64,000 bases of DNA. Source: Flavobacteriaceae bacterium MAR_2009_75. Its GTDB lineage: Bacteria; Bacteroidota; Bacteroidia; Flavobacteriales; Flavobacteriaceae. The notes beneath the pieces were generated by a model, which was given only the letters and a program-made list of their open reading frames with translations, did no database searches and was not told where the DNA came from. The first letter of the stretch is position 1; each line of letters begins with the position of its first letter. This document shows positions 62,507 to 64,000 of this stretch, in pieces. The position numbers and the translations under genes were made by a program. The stretch spans positions 4,463,501 through 4,527,500 of the forward strand of contig PHTZ01000001.1 of the NCBI GenBank assembly GCA_002813285.1. The letters are read 5' to 3'.

Positions 62507-62965
62507 TTACTCAGCATCTCTGTATTTACCACTAATGTTTCTAATTCTAATGAGGTAGGCTACTGGTGCTTCTTTCCCGATAATACTCGCTGAAAACTTG
62601 TTTAAAAATTTGGGATTACCATCTTTCTTTTCAGCTATAATTTTCTGAACCCCTTGAGAGAACCTGTGCAGATACTTTTTAGCGGTACTGCCCTTAAGCT
62701 CTTCAAAATTACCCTGGATCAAAACTGATTTCCAATGAAGAGTATCGGTAATATTGTCTACTTGCAGAGACACGGAAGGGAAACGCCTCATAGACTCCAG
62801 TTTATGCCCCACAAATGAATAGCTTATAATGCATTTTTCTTCTGCGTCGTGAAAATAGGTAATGGGTATCACACATGGGCTCTGCCCCGAAACAAAACCC
62901 AGCCTACCAATATAGTTTTCACCTAGAAGCTCAAGGCAGCCATCGATATTTAGATTTTCGATCAT
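62507..62965 (-). CDS. Pyridoxamine 5'-phosphate oxidase-like flavin-binding protein
   Basis: 152 aa from the ATG at 62965 (an upstream start at 63022 is less likely). The split-barrel FMN-binding fold is seen in LLGENYIGRLGFVSGQSPCVIPI, YSFVGHKLESM and SVSLQVDNI. Family members bind FMN or haem and act as oxidoreductases or heme-handling proteins. It follows hemN on the same strand by about 100 bases, so a role in haem metabolism is possible. Confidence 0.8.
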   Translation of the reverse strand: MIENLNIDGCLELLGENYIGRLGFVSGQSPCVIPITYFHDAEEKCIISYSFVGHKLESMRRFPSVSLQVDNITDTLHWKSVLIQGNFEELKGSTAKKYLHRFSQGVQKIIAEKKDGNPKFLNKFSASIIGKEAPVAYLIRIRNISGKYRDAE

Positions 62966-63064
62966 CTTTTTTCTTATTAAGTTAGGTTTTTTTTTAATGC
63001 TAAAGAAAAAGACCTGTTTCAAAAATAGTTCCCGTATGAGTGTTTATTGGTGCGACATTAAATT

Positions 63065-64000
63065 TTAAACAGTCATAGAGAATAATCTTGTTTCAGGTGC
63101 TTTCCTTTGCAAGTGCAGGTCAAAAGCCATACAAACATTGCGTACAAAGGGTCTCCCTTTTTCTGTTACCCTAAGTTGTCGGTCTAAAACCTCGACCAAA
63201 CCATCATATACCATTTCTTTTAAATCTTTAAGACGGTTGGCGAAAAATTCATCTTCTGTGGGTGACCAGTACGTTTTGAACCGGCACATGAGATTGAGAA
63301 TATGTTTACGTATAATTTGATCTTCATCGGTCAGAATATGTCCCCTGAAAATGGGAATGATATCATTGTCGACCAGATGCTGGTATTCATCGATACCCTT
63401 AACGTTTTGTGCAAATCCGAACCAACTATCGCCTATGCTAGAAGCACCTAGACCAATTAGCAATTGGGTAGCGGTATTAGTGTAGCCCATAAAATTGCGG
63501 TGAAGACTGCCGCTTTCGAGTGCCTTATATAGGCTGTCGGTGGGTAGCGAAAAGTGGTCCATACCAATCTCAAAGTATCCATTATTCAATAATATAGCTT
63601 TGCCCAATTCATATTGTTGGCGTTTTATTTCACCGGTAGGCAAATCACTTTCTTTATACCCCCTTTGTCCGTTGCCCTTTAACCATGGGGTATGGGCATA
63701 GCTATAGAACGCGATTCTATCTGGTTGTAGATCTTGGGTTTTCAAAATGGTATCTTCAACGTGTTCTTTGGTTTGATGCGGAAGACCGAATATTATATCA
63801 TGACCTAAAGAAGTATATCCGATTTCCCGCGCCCATTGGCTTGCTTGTCGTACATTAATGAAGGGTTGTATTCTATTAATGGCCATTTGTACGGTTAAGT
63901 TGTAATCTTGAACTCCATAGCTGACCCTTCTGAAACCTAGATCGTAAAGTGCTTGTAACTGTTCTTTTGTCGTGCTATTCGGGTGCCCCTCAAAACTGAA
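63065..64000 (-). CDS. hemN: Oxygen-independent coproporphyrinogen III oxidase, C-terminal 311 residues
   Basis: The frame is open to the last base of the window, so the N-terminus with the radical-SAM CxxxCxxC motif is missing. The part seen reads FSFEGHPNSTTKEQLQALYD, then FRRVSYGVQD, QMAINRIQPF, HDIIFGLPHQT, RIAFYSYAH and MGYTNTATQLLIGLGASS, all HemN signatures. It converts coproporphyrinogen III to protoporphyrinogen IX without oxygen, which suits its place next to an FNR-type regulator and cbb3 oxidase genes. Confidence 0.93.
   Translation of the reverse strand, partial: FSFEGHPNSTTKEQLQALYDLGFRRVSYGVQDYNLTVQMAINRIQPFINVRQASQWAREIGYTSLGHDIIFGLPHQTKEHVEDTILKTQDLQPDRIAFYSYAHTPWLKGNGQRGYKESDLPTGEIKRQQYELGKAILLNNGYFEIGMDHFSLPTDSLYKALESGSLHRNFMGYTNTATQLLIGLGASSIGDSWFGFAQNVKGIDEYQHLVDNDIIPIFRGHILTDEDQIIRKHILNLMCRFKTYWSPTEDEFFANRLKDLKEMVYDGLVEVLDRQLRVTEKGRPFVRNVCMAFDLHLQRKAPETRLFSMTV

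Overview
The window looks like chromosomal DNA of a marine-type member of the Flavobacteriaceae (Bacteroidota). The evidence is AT-rich DNA, promoters of the Bacteroidota type (TAnnTTTG near position -7) with almost no Shine-Dalgarno sequences in front of genes, and gene sets typical of the group: a TonB-receptor-like gene with a carboxypeptidase-regulatory N-terminus, an OmpA/PD40 protein, a fused CcoNO oxidase, DUF4834/YfhO and BatA. No phage, insertion sequence, CRISPR array or rRNA operon was seen. Genus was not determined.

Layout. 1-6,016 (all minus): start of an outer-membrane receptor-like gene and a secreted Gly/Tyr-rich protein; arsC behind prfB, which keeps the classical +1 programmed frameshift; then a three-gene unit of circularly permuted ATP-grasp, alpha-E and transglutaminase proteins. 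6,242-13,305: threonine aldolase, a YegP-like protein, YbaB, oligopeptidase B, and a PLP-enzyme pair (cysteine/cystathionine/cysteate-synthase-like plus an alpha-oxoamine synthase) that could make a sphingoid or sulfonolipid base. 13,400-22,200: K+/H+ antiporter, two tandem paralogous TPR histidine kinases without a response regulator, an acetyltransferase and an outer-membrane protein. 22,376-28,952: a surface-polysaccharide block (DUF4834, YfhO, GT4, flippase) and a gene broken by an in-frame TGA. 29,058-35,639: FdhF/YdeP-type molybdoenzyme, a very Arg-rich secreted protein, uvrA. 35,878-37,856: a duplicated module of an ECF sigma factor followed by a 47-aa protein, the small genes being too short for ordinary ORF calling. 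37,877-50,511: nth without cysteines, bcp, unknown proteins, an MBL hydrolase, an operon of BatA with a dihydroorotase-like protein that lacks its metal ligands, a GT2, a CAP lipoprotein and a 5'-truncated OmpA/PD40 gene. A tRNA-Ser(TGA) lies at 50,708.

50,900-64,000 is a microaerobic-respiration island: universal stress protein, Crp/Fnr regulator, CcoI copper ATPase, CcoS, CcoNO, CcoQ, CcoP, CcoG, CcoH, a TauE/SafE-family protein, a flavin-nucleotide-binding protein and the anaerobic coproporphyrinogen oxidase HemN (cut by the window end). Three FNR-like boxes here serve five putative promoters, each with its centre exactly 36.5 bp from the end of the -7 element. This implies one activator geometry controlling the regulator, the stress protein and the oxidase genes.

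Most of the window is ordinary flavobacterial housekeeping and envelope DNA. The most interesting items are the phased FNR-box architecture, the duplicated sigma/47-aa modules with a shared dyad, the catalytically dead dihydroorotase paralogue, the cysteine-free endonuclease III, the possible sulfonolipid gene pair and the two damaged genes.
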